A stretch of 64,000 nt of DNA from positions 4,419,001 through 4,483,000 of the forward strand of contig NZ_AP014637.1 in NCBI RefSeq assembly GCF_000829415.1, read 5' to 3'. How positions within the stretch are numbered: position 1 is the first letter of the stretch; the number at the start of each line of letters is the position of its first letter. A program made the position numbers and the translations under genes. The DNA comes from Pseudomonas sp. StFLB209. Lineage in GTDB: Bacteria; Pseudomonadota; Gammaproteobacteria; Pseudomonadales; Pseudomonadaceae. Positions 18,792 to 29,061 of this stretch are shown here, in pieces. The notes under the pieces were generated by a model. It was not told the origin of the DNA, ran no database searches, and was given only the letters and a program-made list of their open reading frames with translations.

Positions 18792-18888
18792 CCCGCCGGG
18801 CTTCTTCGATCTCGTTCCTTTACGCCCCCCTTGCTGACAATTCACTCACGCGGCCTTTGCCGCCTGACTGTGGTCCGAGGGGAAATCA

Positions 18889-18978
18889 ATGAGCGTTCTG
18901 GATGGGGTTTCACTGCTGCTGGGCGTCGGCCTGATCGTTTACCTGCTGGTCGCGCTGCTGCGCGCCGATCGCCAGTAA
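18889..18978 (+). CDS. kdpF: KdpF, small subunit of potassium ATPase
   Basis: 29-aa single-membrane-span peptide, MSVLDGVSLLLGVGLIVYLL followed by VALLRADRQ. GAGGGGAAATCA precedes ATG 18889. It stabilises the KdpABC complex. Its position 9 nt before kdpA and its sequence make the call safe despite the tiny size. Confidence 0.93.
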   Translation: MSVLDGVSLLLGVGLIVYLLVALLRADRQ

Positions 18979-18987
18979 GGAGCGGCC

Positions 18988-20682
18988 ATGCACAGCTATG
19001 ACTATCTGTTGATCGGCGCCTTTGTGCTGCTGTTGCTCGGCAGCGCGCCGCTGCTGGGACGCTTCTGGTATCGGGTGATGGAGGGTGAGCGCACCTGGCT
19101 TTCACCATTGCTGGGGCCGTTGGAGCGCGGCTGCTATCGGCTCGGCGGTGTCGACCCCAAGGCCGGGCAAGACTGGAAAACCTATGCGCTGGCCTTGCTG
19201 GCATTCAACGCCGCCGGCTTTGTGCTGCTGTTTGCCTTGCTGATGCTGCAAGGTGCACTGCCACTCAATCCGCAGCAACTGCCGGGCCTGGAGTGGACCC
19301 TGGCGTTCAACACCGCCATGAGCTTTGTTGCCAACACCAACTGGCAGGCCTACAGCGGCGAAGCATCGCTGAGCTACCTGAGCCAGATGCTCGGCCTGAC
19401 CGTGCAGAACTTCGTCAGCGCCGCCACCGGCATCGCCGTGCTGGCCGTGCTGTGCCGGGGCATTGCGCGGCGCTCGACCAATGACCTGGGCAACTTCTGG
19501 ACCGACCTGACCCGCGCCACCTTGTATGGTCTGTTGCCGATCAGCCTGCTGCTGGCGCTGCTGCTGGTGTGGCAGGGCGTGCCGCAGAACTTCGCCCATT
19601 ACGTCGATGCCCTGACCGTGCAAGGCAGCCAGCAGAGCCTGCCGATGGGGCCGGCGGCCAGCCAGATTGCGATCAAGCAACTGGGCACCAACGGCGGTGG
19701 CTTTTTCGGCGTCAACTCGGCGCATCCGTTCGAGAACCCCACGGCGCTGAGCAACCTGCTGGAATTGGTGGCAATCCTGCTGATACCGGCTGCGTTGGTG
19801 TTCAGCTTCGGCCATTACGTCAAGGACCTGCGCCAGAGCCGGGCGATCCTGGCCTGCATGCTGCTGTTGCTGGCGATTGGCTCGGCGCTGGCGTTGTGGG
19901 CCGAGTATCAGCCCAACCCGACCCTGGCGCTCAGCGGCGTGGAACAGGCGCCGTCGCTGGAGGGTAAAGAGGCCCGTTTTGGCGTGACCGGCACCACCTT
20001 GTGGGCGGTGGCGACCACCGCTGCTTCCAACGGCTCGGTCAACGGCATGCACGATAGCCTCAACCCGCTGACCGGGATGGTCGCGCTGATCAACATGATG
20101 GTCGGCGAGGTGATCTTCGGCGGCGTCGGGGTGGGCCTTAATGGCATGCTGCTCAACGTGTTGATCGCCGTGTTCCTGGCCGGTTTGATGATCGGCCGTA
20201 CCCCGGAATACCTGGGCAAGAAACTGCAGGCTCGGGAAGTCAAGCTACTGGTCGCCAGCTTGCTGGTCATGCCGCTGGGCGTGCTGGTGCTGGGCGCCAT
20301 CGCGGCGAGCGTGCCAGGCGCGGCCAGTGCGGTCAGCAACCCTGGCCCGCATGGCTTCAGCCAGTTGCTGTACGCCTACACCTCGGCCACCGCCAACAAC
20401 GGTTCGGCGTTCGGCGGCTTCAGTGCCAACACCCCGTTCCATAACCTGATGCTCAGCCTGGCGATGTTCATTGGCCGCTTCGGCTACATCCTGCCGGTGC
20501 TGGCGCTGGCAGGCAGTCTGGCGCTGAAGCAGAGCGCGCCGCAGGGCAGCGACAGTTTCCCGACCCACGGCCCGCTGTTCGTGGCTTTGCTGACCGTGAC
20601 CATCTTGCTGGTGGGCGGCCTGACCTTTTTGCCGACCCTGGCGCTGGGGCCGCTTGCCGACCATATGAGCCTGGGTTTCTGA
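18988..20682 (+). CDS. kdpA: Potassium-transporting ATPase, KdpA channel subunit
   Basis: 564 aa, about ten transmembrane segments and four pore-loop repeats. Filter segments visible include NTNWQAYSGE, GTNGGGFFGVNSAHPFENP, TTAASNGSVNGMHDSLNP and ANNGSAFGGFSANTPF. It selects potassium with micromolar affinity. GTAAGGAGCGGCC lies before ATG 18988. It precedes kdpB by 23 nt. Confidence 0.97.
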   Translation: MHSYDYLLIGAFVLLLLGSAPLLGRFWYRVMEGERTWLSPLLGPLERGCYRLGGVDPKAGQDWKTYALALLAFNAAGFVLLFALLMLQGALPLNPQQLPGLEWTLAFNTAMSFVANTNWQAYSGEASLSYLSQMLGLTVQNFVSAATGIAVLAVLCRGIARRSTNDLGNFWTDLTRATLYGLLPISLLLALLLVWQGVPQNFAHYVDALTVQGSQQSLPMGPAASQIAIKQLGTNGGGFFGVNSAHPFENPTALSNLLELVAILLIPAALVFSFGHYVKDLRQSRAILACMLLLLAIGSALALWAEYQPNPTLALSGVEQAPSLEGKEARFGVTGTTLWAVATTAASNGSVNGMHDSLNPLTGMVALINMMVGEVIFGGVGVGLNGMLLNVLIAVFLAGLMIGRTPEYLGKKLQAREVKLLVASLLVMPLGVLVLGAIAASVPGAASAVSNPGPHGFSQLLYAYTSATANNGSAFGGFSANTPFHNLMLSLAMFIGRFGYILPVLALAGSLALKQSAPQGSDSFPTHGPLFVALLTVTILLVGGLTFLPTLALGPLADHMSLGF

Positions 20683-20705
20683 CTGCGGCCTTCTGAGGAC
20701 TGAAC

Positions 20706-22766
20706 ATGAATATGCTCACTGACAACCATCCGCCGGTCCAGGCCCATAACCTGCCTGCCGCGACCAGCCTGTCGGCCTTGTGGCGCCCGGCGCTGCGCCA
20801 GGCATTTATCAAGCTCGACCCGCGTCAACTGGTGCGCTCGCCGGTGATGCTGGTGGTGGAACTGACCGCCGTGCTTACCACCGTGCTGTGCCTGATCCCC
20901 GATCCGCAAGTGCCCACCGGTATTGCAGTGCAAATCGCTCTGTGGTTGTGGTTCACCGTGCTGTTCGCCAACTTTGCCGAGGCGCTGGCCGAGGGCCGGG
21001 GCAAGGCCCGTGCTGATAGCCTCAAGGCCGGCAGCGAAGGGCTCAAGGCCCGCTTGAGGGACGAAAACGGCCAATGGCGGCTGGTGGATGCCGGCACTCT
21101 GCGCAAGGGCGATGTCGTGCGGGTCGAAGCCGGGGAGATGATTCCCGGTGACGGTGAGGTGATCGAAGGCATCGCGGTGGTCAACGAGGCGGCGATCACT
21201 GGTGAGTCGGCGCCGGTGATTCGTGAATCCGGCGGCGACCGCTCGGCGGTCACCGGCAACACCCGGCTGGTCTCCGACTGGCTGCTGGTGCGCATCCAGG
21301 TCAACCCCGGCGAATCGACCCTCGACCGCATGATTGCCTTGGTGGAGGGCGCCAAACGGCAAAAGACCCCCAACGAAATCGCCCTGGACATCCTGCTGAT
21401 CGGCCTGACCCTGATCTTTTTGCTGGTGGTCATGACCCTGCAGCCCTTCGCCCGGTTTGCCGGTGGCAGCCTGCCGCTGGTGTTTCTGGTGGCGCTGCTG
21501 GTGACCCTGATTCCGACCACCATTGGCGGGCTGCTGTCGGCCATCGGCATCGCCGGTATGGACCGGCTGGTGCGCCTCAATGTCATTGCCCGTTCGGGGC
21601 GGGCGGTGGAAGCGGCGGGGGATGTGCATGTACTGTTGCTCGACAAGACCGGCACCATCACCTTCGGTAATCGCCGTTGCGCCGGCCTGTACGCGGCGCC
21701 CGGTGTCAGCCCGCAGCAACTGGCCCAGGCCGGCTTGTTGGCGTCGCTGACCGACGACACCGCCGAGGGTAAATCGATTGTCGAGTACCTGCGTAACCTG
21801 CACCCGATTCAGGCCCCGGCACTGAGTGAAGTCACCGGCGTGCCGTTCAGTGCCGAGACCCGGCTGTCAGGGGTGGACTATCAGGGCAAGGTGTATCGCA
21901 AAGGTGCGGTGGATTCGCTGCTGATGTTTCTCGGCCAGACCCGCGCCGACCTGCCCGCGCCGCTGGTACGGGAAATCGAGCGCATTGCCAAGTCCGGCGG
22001 CACGCCGTTGCTGCTGTGCGGCGAGGGCCGTTTGCTGGGTGCAATCCATCTCAAGGACGTGGTCAAGCCCGGCATTCGTGAACGCTTTGACGAGTTGCGC
22101 AAGTTGGGCATCCGCACGGTGATGGTCACCGGCGACAACCCGCTGACCGCCGCCGCCATCGCCGCCGAAGCCGGGGTCGATGATGTGTTGGCCGAGGCCA
22201 CGCCAGAGAAAAAGCTTGAGCGGATCCGCTTTGAGCAGGCGCAGGGTCGTTTGGTGGCGATGTGTGGTGACGGCGCCAACGATGCGCCGGCGCTGGCCCA
22301 GGCCGATGTCGGGGTGGCGATGAACGACGGCACCCAGGCGGCTCGCGAAGCGGCCAACATGGTCGACCTCGACAGCGACCCGACCAAGCTGCTGGATGTG
22401 GTGCAGGTCGGCAAAGAACTGCTGGTGACCCGTGGTGCGCTGACGACCTTTTCCATTGCCAACGATGTGGCCAAGTATTTTGCTGTGCTGCCGGCGCTGT
22501 TCGCCGCGATCTACCCGCAACTGGGCGTGCTCAACATCATGCAACTGGCCAGCCCGCAGAGCGCCATCGTCTCGGCCATCGTGTTCAATGCGCTGATCAT
22601 CGTCGCACTGATCCCGTTGGCCCTGCGGGGCGTGCGCGTCCAGGCTGCCAGCGCTGCCCACCTGCTGCGCCGCAACCTGCTGATTTTCGGCGTCGGCGGG
22701 CTGATTGTGCCGTTTGTGGGGATCAAGCTGATCGATTTGTTGCTTGGTGCACTGAATCTGGTGTGA
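20706..22766 (+). CDS. kdpB: Potassium-transporting ATPase, KdpB ATPase subunit
   Basis: P-type ATPase that energises KdpA. 686 aa. Motifs in order: ITGESAPV (actuator TGES), [14 protein letters not shown] (phosphorylated Asp), KGAVDS (nucleotide site), [20 protein letters not shown] and [13 protein letters not shown] (hinge). All key residues are intact. A REP-like fragment separates it from kdpC. Confidence 0.97.
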   Translation: MNMLTDNHPPVQAHNLPAATSLSALWRPALRQAFIKLDPRQLVRSPVMLVVELTAVLTTVLCLIPDPQVPTGIAVQIALWLWFTVLFANFAEALAEGRGKARADSLKAGSEGLKARLRDENGQWRLVDAGTLRKGDVVRVEAGEMIPGDGEVIEGIAVVNEAAITGESAPVIRESGGDRSAVTGNTRLVSDWLLVRIQVNPGESTLDRMIALVEGAKRQKTPNEIALDILLIGLTLIFLLVVMTLQPFARFAGGSLPLVFLVALLVTLIPTTIGGLLSAIGIAGMDRLVRLNVIARSGRAVEAAGDVHVLLLDKTGTITFGNRRCAGLYAAPGVSPQQLAQAGLLASLTDDTAEGKSIVEYLRNLHPIQAPALSEVTGVPFSAETRLSGVDYQGKVYRKGAVDSLLMFLGQTRADLPAPLVREIERIAKSGGTPLLLCGEGRLLGAIHLKDVVKPGIRERFDELRKLGIRTVMVTGDNPLTAAAIAAEAGVDDVLAEATPEKKLERIRFEQAQGRLVAMCGDGANDAPALAQADVGVAMNDGTQAAREAANMVDLDSDPTKLLDVVQVGKELLVTRGALTTFSIANDVAKYFAVLPALFAAIYPQLGVLNIMQLASPQSAIVSAIVFNALIIVALIPLALRGVRVQAASAAHLLRRNLLIFGVGGLIVPFVGIKLIDLLLGALNLV

Positions 22767-22796
22767 CACAGCCTGACGGCGACTATGTATTTGTTG

Positions 22797-22824
22797 CTTC
22801 GGGGCTCAAGCCCCTCCTACAGGT
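22797..22824. repeat. REP-like fragment between kdpB and kdpC
   Basis: GCTTCGGGGCTCAAGCCCC, followed by TCCTACAGG, has the inverted core and the CTACAGG end of Pseudomonas REP sequences. It lies in the 82-nt gap inside the kdp operon, where it could form a hairpin (GGGGCT/AGCCCC) that lowers or stabilises segments of the mRNA. Confidence 0.7.
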
Positions 22825-22848
22825 AATCAATTTTGCGAGGAGATGTAC

Positions 22849-23412
22849 ATGACAACCATCCTGCGCCCGGCGCTGAGCCTGTTGCTGTTGATGACCCTGG
22901 TCACTGGTGTGGCCTATCCGCTGGCGGTTACCGGCGTTGCGCAACTGGCGTTTGCCGAACAGGCCAATGGCAGCCTGGTGCGTGATGCCAGCGGCCAGGT
23001 CCGCGGTTCGGCACTGATTGCCCAGCCTTTCGATGGCCCGCAGTGGTTCCAGCCACGCCCTTCGGCCGGCGCTTTTGCCACGGTGGCCAGCAGCGCCAGC
23101 AACCTGTCCGCCGCTAACCCGGCATTGGCCAGCCGGGTGGCTGAAACCGCCACATTGTTGAAAAGCCAAGGGCAGGGCGCAGTGCCAATCGCCTTGCTGA
23201 CCACCTCCGGCAGCGGCCTGGACCCGCACCTGCCGCCTGAAGCCGCCGACTGGCAGGTCGGGCGCGTGGCGGTCGCGCGCAATCTGCCCGAGCAACAACT
23301 GCGTGCGCTGATCGAGGCCCATACTGAACGGCCGTTGTTCGGCCCGCCGGTGGTCAATGTGCTGGCGCTCAATCGCAGCCTTGACGCCCAGGCGCGCGTG
23401 GCAAAAATGTAA
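22849..23412 (+). CDS. kdpC: Potassium-transporting ATPase, KdpC subunit
   Basis: 187 aa, one N-terminal transmembrane helix and a periplasmic domain. [20 protein letters not shown] opens the protein; [20 protein letters not shown] is the family signature. ATG 22849 is chosen because GAGGAG is 6 nt upstream; the in-frame ATG 22843 touches the GAGGAG. It assembles KdpA with KdpB. Confidence 0.95.
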   Translation: MTTILRPALSLLLLMTLVTGVAYPLAVTGVAQLAFAEQANGSLVRDASGQVRGSALIAQPFDGPQWFQPRPSAGAFATVASSASNLSAANPALASRVAETATLLKSQGQGAVPIALLTTSGSGLDPHLPPEAADWQVGRVAVARNLPEQQLRALIEAHTERPLFGPPVVNVLALNRSLDAQARVAKM

Positions 23413-23471
23413 CCTTTGTGGTGACGTCTTCGCGATCCCCCTTAATTGACCCTGACCGAGCAAGCCGACAC

Positions 23472-26114
23472 GTGAGTGACTCCAGCCGAGCTGATGCCAT
23501 CCTGGCCCAACTGCCCCGCGACGGTCGCGGGCGCCTGAAAATCTTTCTCGGTGCAGCGCCGGGGGTGGGCAAGACCTACGCCATGCTGCAAGCCGCCCAC
23601 AGCCGCATGCGCCAAGGGGTGAACCTGCTCGCCGCCGTGGTGCAAACCCACGGTCGGGCCGAGACCGAAGCGCTGCTGGTCGGGCTGCCGCAATTGCCGA
23701 TGCTGCGCCGCGAATACCGGGGCATGACCCTTGAAGAAATGGACCTCGACGGCGTGTTGCGGGCAGCGCCAGCGCTGGTGCTGGTTGATGAACTGGCGCA
23801 CAGCAACGTGCCGGGCAGCCGCCATGACAAGCGCTGGCAGGATGTGCACGAACTGCTTGCCGCAGGCATTGATGTGTACACCACGGTCAATGTCCAGCAC
23901 CTGGAAAGCCTCAACGACCAGATACGCGCCATCACCGGCGTCCAGGTCCGCGAAACCCTGCCGGACTGGGTGTTGCAGGAAGCCTTCGAGCTGGTGCTGA
24001 TCGACCTGCCGCCGCGAGAGCTGCTGGAGCGGCTACGCGACGGCAAGGTGTATGTGCCGGAGCAGGCACGGGCAGCCATCGATGCGTTTTTCAGCCAGAC
24101 CAACCTCACCGCCTTGCGCGAACTGGCGATGCAGACCGCCGCCGCGCAGGTGGACAACGATCTGGCCCAGGGGTATCGGCAACGCGGCGAACAGGCACCG
24201 GCGGTGCGTGGCCGGCTGTTGGTCGGGATTGACGGCGATATCCAGGCCGACCTGTTGGTGCGCCATGCCAGCCGGGTCGCTGAACGTCGTCACCTGCCCT
24301 GGAGCCTGGTGCATGTCGACGCCGACCGGCCACTGGATGAGCAGGGCCGGGCTTACTTGCAGGGCGCCCAGCAACTGGCCGAGCGCCTGGGCGGCGAGGT
24401 GGTGACCCTGCGCGCCGGTGAGGTGGCCCGGACCCTGTTGCAGCATGCCGTCGAGCGTCGGGCCAGCGTGGTGATGGTCGGTCAGTCACGACACCTGTGG
24501 CGGCGGCGGCTGTTCGGTGGCGGGGTGGCCGGGCGTTTGTTGCGTGAGGCCCACGGTCTGGAAATCAGCGTGCTGGACAGCCAGGCCTTGCCCGACCGGC
24601 CTCGTCAGCGCGCCCCGATCAAGGGGCTGGACTACGCGCTGGCGGTGCTCGCGACCGCGCTGGCCAGTGGTGTGGCCTGGGGGATTGCCGGGATTCTGGC
24701 GTTACCCAATATCTCGCTGATCTTCCTCATGGCGGTGCTGCTGGTGGCGGTGCGCAGCAGTGTCGGGCCGGCCCTGTTCTGTGCATTACTGTCGTTTCTG
24801 GCTTATGACTTCCTGTTCATGCCGCCCAACTTTTCGTTGAGTATCCAGCGCGAGGAAGACGTACTGACGCTGGTGTTCTTTCTGCTCATGGCGGCACTCA
24901 CCGGCCAGCTTGCCAGCCGCCAGCGCCGTCAGTTCAAGGCCTTGCGCGCCACTCAGGAGCAAACCAGTACGGTGCTCGACCTGTCGCGCAAGCTTACTGC
25001 CGCCACTGACCGTCAGGCGGTGCTCAGCGCCGCCGAGCAACACCTCAGTGGCTGGCCGGAGCTGCAACTGTGCCTGCTCGGCCGTGACCAGAACGCCAGT
25101 TGGGTGGTGGAGCTGGGCGGCCCGCTGACCTTCAGCGAGGCCGAGCGAGTAGCGGCTGATTGGGCCTGGCAGCACGATCAGGCAGCCGGGCTGGACACCG
25201 GTACTTTGCCGTCCGGACGCTGGTGGTGGTGGCCGGTGTCGGCTGAAGAAGGGCCGCTGGCGCTGCTTGGCGTCTGCCCTCGGCCAGGCCATCGCTTCAC
25301 GGCCCAGCACCGGCGTTTGCTCAGCGCCCTCAGCCAGCCGCTGGCCCAGGCGCTGGCCCGTGCGCAACTGGTGCAGGATCTGGAATCGGCGCGCCTGCAT
25401 GGTGAAACCGAACAACTGCGCAGCGCCTTGCTGGCCTCGGTGTCGCATGATCTGCGCACGCCGTTGACCGCTATGCGCGGCAGCATCGATAGCCTGTTGG
25501 CGCTGGGCGAAGCGATCCCGCTGGATGACCGCCGCGAGCTGCTTGAAGGCACCCGCGACGAGGCCGAACGGCTGGACCGCTATATCCAGAACCTGCTGGA
25601 CATGACCCGCCTGGGCCATGGCTCACTGAAACTGGCTCGCGATTGGGTGGCCCCGGCCGACATCGTCGGCAGCGCGCTGGGCCGCTTGCGTGCGGTGTTG
25701 GCGCCGTTGCAGGTCGAGGTGCAGATGGCCGCTGAACTGCCGCTGTTGTACGTGCATGCGGCACTGATCGAGCAGGCGCTGGTCAATGTGCTGGAGAATG
25801 CGGCACGCTTTTCGCCAGTCGGCGGGGTGCTGCGCGTGCACAGCCGGGTCAGTGAGGGCGAGTTGCAGTTGCTGGTCAGCGATCAGGGGGCTGGGATTCC
25901 CGAAGCCGAGCGGGCGAAAATCTTCGACATGTTTTACACCGCAGCACGCGGTGATCGCGGTGGCCCCGGCACCGGCCTGGGGCTGGCGATCTGTCAGGGC
26001 ATGGTCGGCGCCCATGGCGGGAGGGTCACAGTGGCCGAGGGCATCGACGGGCTCGGCACTTGCATGACCTTGCATTTACCCTTGCCAGCCCAACCCCAGG
26101 CAGACTCAGAATGA
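23472..26114 (+). CDS. kdpD: Sensor histidine kinase KdpD
   Basis: Senses potassium limitation and phosphorylates KdpE. 880 aa from GTG 23472 (MSDSSRADAILAQLPRDGRG, the usual start); a longer GTG start at 23418 is less likely. Order: N-terminal KdpD domain with Walker A GAAPGVGKT (27-35), a universal-stress-like domain, four closely spaced membrane segments (about 390-490), a GAF-like domain, HisKA with SVSHDLRTPLTAM, and HATPase with GTGLGLAICQGM. It lies 59 nt after kdpC and is followed by kdpE. Confidence 0.96.
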   Translation: MSDSSRADAILAQLPRDGRGRLKIFLGAAPGVGKTYAMLQAAHSRMRQGVNLLAAVVQTHGRAETEALLVGLPQLPMLRREYRGMTLEEMDLDGVLRAAPALVLVDELAHSNVPGSRHDKRWQDVHELLAAGIDVYTTVNVQHLESLNDQIRAITGVQVRETLPDWVLQEAFELVLIDLPPRELLERLRDGKVYVPEQARAAIDAFFSQTNLTALRELAMQTAAAQVDNDLAQGYRQRGEQAPAVRGRLLVGIDGDIQADLLVRHASRVAERRHLPWSLVHVDADRPLDEQGRAYLQGAQQLAERLGGEVVTLRAGEVARTLLQHAVERRASVVMVGQSRHLWRRRLFGGGVAGRLLREAHGLEISVLDSQALPDRPRQRAPIKGLDYALAVLATALASGVAWGIAGILALPNISLIFLMAVLLVAVRSSVGPALFCALLSFLAYDFLFMPPNFSLSIQREEDVLTLVFFLLMAALTGQLASRQRRQFKALRATQEQTSTVLDLSRKLTAATDRQAVLSAAEQHLSGWPELQLCLLGRDQNASWVVELGGPLTFSEAERVAADWAWQHDQAAGLDTGTLPSGRWWWWPVSAEEGPLALLGVCPRPGHRFTAQHRRLLSALSQPLAQALARAQLVQDLESARLHGETEQLRSALLASVSHDLRTPLTAMRGSIDSLLALGEAIPLDDRRELLEGTRDEAERLDRYIQNLLDMTRLGHGSLKLARDWVAPADIVGSALGRLRAVLAPLQVEVQMAAELPLLYVHAALIEQALVNVLENAARFSPVGGVLRVHSRVSEGELQLLVSDQGAGIPEAERAKIFDMFYTAARGDRGGPGTGLGLAICQGMVGAHGGRVTVAEGIDGLGTCMTLHLPLPAQPQADSE

Positions 26115-26142
26115 GCGCGTATCCCCCACGAGATTACAGCCG

Positions 26143-26838
26143 GTGAGCACCCAGCAGACAGCGACCATTCTGGTCATCGACGACGAGCCGCAGATCCGCA
26201 AGTTCTTGCGCATCAGCCTGGCATCCCAGGGCTACAAGGTGCTGGAGGCGGGCGATGGCGCCGAAGGTCTGAACCAGGCGGCGCTCAACCGCCCGGACCT
26301 GGTAGTGCTTGATCTGGGCTTGCCCGACATGGACGGCCAGCAATTACTGGTCGAGCTGCGCGAGTGGCTGCGGGTCCCGGTGATGGTGCTCTCGGTGCGC
26401 GCCAGCGAGGCGCAGAAGGTCCAGGCCCTCGATGCCGGGGCCAACGACTACGTGACCAAGCCGTTTGGCATTCAGGAGTTTCTCGCCCGTATTCGTGCGT
26501 TGCTGCGTCAGCCTGCCGACACTCAGCAGGCCCAGGCAGTGCTGACCCTCGGCCCGCTGAGCATTGATCTGGCGGCCCGCCGTGTGCAACTGCACGGCCA
26601 GGACGTCGCGCTGACCCGCAAGGAGTACGCGGTGTTGGCCGCGCTGGCCCGCCATCCCGGCCGGGTCATCACCCAGCAACAGCTGCTCAGGGACATCTGG
26701 GGGCCGACCCACACCCAGGACAGCCACTACCTGCGCATCGTGGTCGGCCACCTGCGCCAGAAACTGGCCGATGAGCCGACCGCGCCGAGGTACATCATCA
26801 CCGAGGCGGGCGTCGGCTATCGGCTCGCTAGCGATTAA
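26143..26838 (+). CDS. kdpE: Response regulator KdpE
   Basis: 231 aa, OmpR/PhoB family. The receiver has DDE at 13-15 and the phosphoacceptor in VVLDLGLPDMDG (Asp57), with Thr and Lys in DYVTKPF. The C-terminal winged helix contains LTRKEYAVLAALARHPGRV and the GYRL end. GTG start at 26143. It activates kdpFABC. The stop overlaps a converging gene by 4 nt. Confidence 0.96.
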   Translation: MSTQQTATILVIDDEPQIRKFLRISLASQGYKVLEAGDGAEGLNQAALNRPDLVVLDLGLPDMDGQQLLVELREWLRVPVMVLSVRASEAQKVQALDAGANDYVTKPFGIQEFLARIRALLRQPADTQQAQAVLTLGPLSIDLAARRVQLHGQDVALTRKEYAVLAALARHPGRVITQQQLLRDIWGPTHTQDSHYLRIVVGHLRQKLADEPTAPRYIITEAGVGYRLASD

Positions 26839-27083
26839 TCCTCAAGGTCTTCTTCATGCTTCAGCGCGGCGCGGGCGACCAGTTCCGCGAAGCTCGCCTG
26901 CACCACCTCGCTGTTGTCGCGGATTGTCGCCAAATGTTCATGGATGCGCGCCAGGCTGTGCGGGTCGCCTTGCTGGTCGATCCACAGGGCGATGTCCTCG
27001 ACGGTCGCGACCAGCGCCGAGTTGTTCTGAATGAGCCGGTCCAGCAGCTTGACCAGCGGATCGTCGGGCAGATTCTCAGACAT
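26835..27083 (-). CDS. Small hypothetical protein
   Basis: 82 aa, acidic, all-helical by composition (LLDRLIQNNSALVATVEDIA, then VQASFAELVARAALKHEEDL). GAGGAGTCACTGCC gives a strong ribosome site for ATG 27083. It converges on kdpE with a 4-nt overlap of stop codons. No domain recognised, no signal peptide. The 276-nt gap to its right holds no gene I could support. Confidence 0.75.
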   Translation of the reverse strand: MSENLPDDPLVKLLDRLIQNNSALVATVEDIALWIDQQGDPHSLARIHEHLATIRDNSEVVQASFAELVARAALKHEEDLED

Positions 27084-27359
27084 GGCAGTGACTCCTCAGA
27101 CAGTCATCCTGAGCCTAGTTGAGGATTGGCCGCTGCTGGCGTGTTGCTACATAAACGCTTACACATCTACCAGGCCGAATACAGGCACCTCACACTGCGC
27201 ACCCGCTCGCCGCCCGGCCGGTCAGACGAATATGACCCCGTGTGCCATTTTGCCGCACAGACACGCACGCCCGGCCAGCAGGCGCTTTGCTCCGGCTACC
27301 GGACACCGGTGACGCAATGAAGGTGTTCCCCCAGCCTGCGCAGTGGTAAATTCGCCGCC

Positions 27360-27743
27360 ATGAAATTCGTCCGCACTCATCGCTCGCCGCTGGCCGTCCT
27401 GCTTGCCGGTCTGGTCCTTCTCGGCGCCCTGGCCTGCAGCATCGGCCACGGGCAGATGCTCAGTGCCTTCATGCCTGTTGCCATGAGCGATATCTGCGGC
27501 CCGGACGAGTCCGCCGTGCACAGTCCTGCCGCACACAGTCAGGACCAGACCGGCCACGGTCTGCTCATGCAACTGGCGCTGTTCGACTGCGCTTACGCCA
27601 GCAAACTGACCAGCGCATTGCTCGGCTTCGCAGCCCTGGGCTGGCTGGTGCGAACCCTGCGCCGCCGCGCCCTGATGCCTGAACGCCTGAGCTGGACATC
27701 GCTGCGCCACTGTTCACCGGGCCGTGTCGCTCAGGCGCCCTGA
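27360..27743 (+). CDS. DUF2946 family membrane protein
   Basis: 127 aa. An N-terminal membrane or signal segment (SPLAVLLAGLVLLGALACSI), a His/Cys-bearing middle (DICGPDESAVHSP, then AAHSQDQTGHG) and a second hydrophobic stretch (LTSALLGFAALGWLV). This is the layout of DUF2946, which often neighbours copper-handling genes. No clear ribosome site is visible before ATG 27360. It leads a cassette with SCO and PCuAC, which suggests a copper role by association. Confidence 0.75.
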   Translation: MKFVRTHRSPLAVLLAGLVLLGALACSIGHGQMLSAFMPVAMSDICGPDESAVHSPAAHSQDQTGHGLLMQLALFDCAYASKLTSALLGFAALGWLVRTLRRRALMPERLSWTSLRHCSPGRVAQAP

Positions 27744-27847
27744 TACCACCGCGTGGCATCTTTGTGCGGCCCACCGTGTACACGGTGCGCGCTGTCTGAC
27801 AGTACGGGAGTGATCCCGTCCCGATCCTCTAAACAGGACCGCAGTGC

Positions 27848-28456
27848 ATGAGTCATCACTTTTCCCGCCGCCAGGTGGTCGCCGGCCTGTCCATGCTGAG
27901 CATGGGCGGCCTGCTGGCCGGATGCGGCAACTCCAACGTCCTGCCGTTCAAGCACGGCAAGGACATGAGCAACCAGATCATCGGGCGCAATTTCAAATTG
28001 CGTGACGTCGACGGTAACCTCAAGACCGTGTCGAGCTTTCGCGGTTACATGCCGATGGTGTTCTTCGGCTTCACCCAATGCCCGGCGATCTGCCCGACCG
28101 CGCTGGCCCGTGCGGCGAAGATCAAGAAACTGATGGGCGCCGATGCGCCGATTTTCCAGGTGATCTTCATTACCCTGGACCCGGAGCGCGACACGCCGCA
28201 GATCATCGACAAGTACGTCAAGGCTTTCGATCCCGAGTTTGTGGCGCTGTCTGGCACCCTCGAAGAAACCGCCGCTACCGCCAAAGAGTTCGGCGTGTTC
28301 TTTGAAAAGGTCCCGCTGGGCGACAGCTACACCATTTCCCATACCGCAACCAGCTACGTGTACGACAGCCGCGGCGTGCTGCGCCTGAGCCTGGGCCACA
28401 AACTGACCGCCCAGCAATGCACCGAAGACCTGCTCACCCTTATGGAAGTCTGCTGA
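27848..28456 (+). CDS. SCO family copper chaperone, lipoprotein
   Basis: Thioredoxin-fold protein that delivers copper to, or reduces, the CuA site of cytochrome oxidase. 202 aa. The N-terminus combines a twin-arginine-like SRRQVVAG with a lipobox LLAGC (Cys26). The metal and redox motif is CPAICPT (Cys78, Cys82), and the partner His is in TISHTATSYVYD. LDPERDTP is also conserved. The stop shares an A with the ATG of the PCuAC gene (TGATG), so translation is coupled. Confidence 0.9.
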   Translation: MSHHFSRRQVVAGLSMLSMGGLLAGCGNSNVLPFKHGKDMSNQIIGRNFKLRDVDGNLKTVSSFRGYMPMVFFGFTQCPAICPTALARAAKIKKLMGADAPIFQVIFITLDPERDTPQIIDKYVKAFDPEFVALSGTLEETAATAKEFGVFFEKVPLGDSYTISHTATSYVYDSRGVLRLSLGHKLTAQQCTEDLLTLMEVC

Positions 28457-28953
28457 TGAATACGCTGATGGTTAAATCGTTGAAGGTCGTTGGCTCCTGC
28501 GCGCTGTTGCTGGGCCTGAGCCTGCCTGCCCATGCCGAGACCCAGGTCAAGGATGCCTGGGTGCGCGCCACCGTCGCCGGTCAGCCGGCCACCGGTGCGT
28601 TCATGCAACTGACTGCCAGCAGCGACAGCAAGCTGGTCGGTGTCGCCTCGCCTGCGGCCAAGACCGTGGAAATCCACGAGATGAGCATGAAAGGCGAGGT
28701 CATGAGCATGAAACCGGTCAGCAGCGTCGAGCTGCCAGCCGGCAAGACCGTGACGTTCAGCGCCGAGGGCTACCATGTGATGCTGATTGGTCTGGTGGCT
28801 CAGGCCAAGGAAGGCGACCAGATCCCGCTGACCCTCACGGTGCAGGACGCCAAGGGCGAGCGCCAGAGCGTTGAAGTACAGGCCCAGGTCCGCGCGCTGA
28901 ACACCAGTGACCATGATGCGCATGCCGGGCACGGTGCACACAGCGGTCATTGA
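28456..28953 (+). CDS. Periplasmic copper chaperone PCu(A)C
   Basis: 165 aa. Signal peptide ending LPAHA, then the PCuAC fold with the copper site: VEIHEMSMKGEVM and, about 30 residues on, GYHVM (His and Met ligands). The C-terminus is His-rich (HDAHAGHGAHSGH), likely an extra copper-binding tail. It works with SCO in CuA assembly. ATG 28456 is chosen for the TGATG coupling with SCO; a longer in-frame start lies inside SCO. Confidence 0.92.
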   Translation: MNTLMVKSLKVVGSCALLLGLSLPAHAETQVKDAWVRATVAGQPATGAFMQLTASSDSKLVGVASPAAKTVEIHEMSMKGEVMSMKPVSSVELPAGKTVTFSAEGYHVMLIGLVAQAKEGDQIPLTLTVQDAKGERQSVEVQAQVRALNTSDHDAHAGHGAHSGH

Positions 28954-29061
28954 TCGGCGGTGGTGGGCCGCAGAGTCTGCAATGTGCCGAACGGTCCTGT
29001 CATGCAGCCTTCAGAGGTGTAAGGTAAATGATGCAACACACCCGTATCTCTGGAGGTGAAC

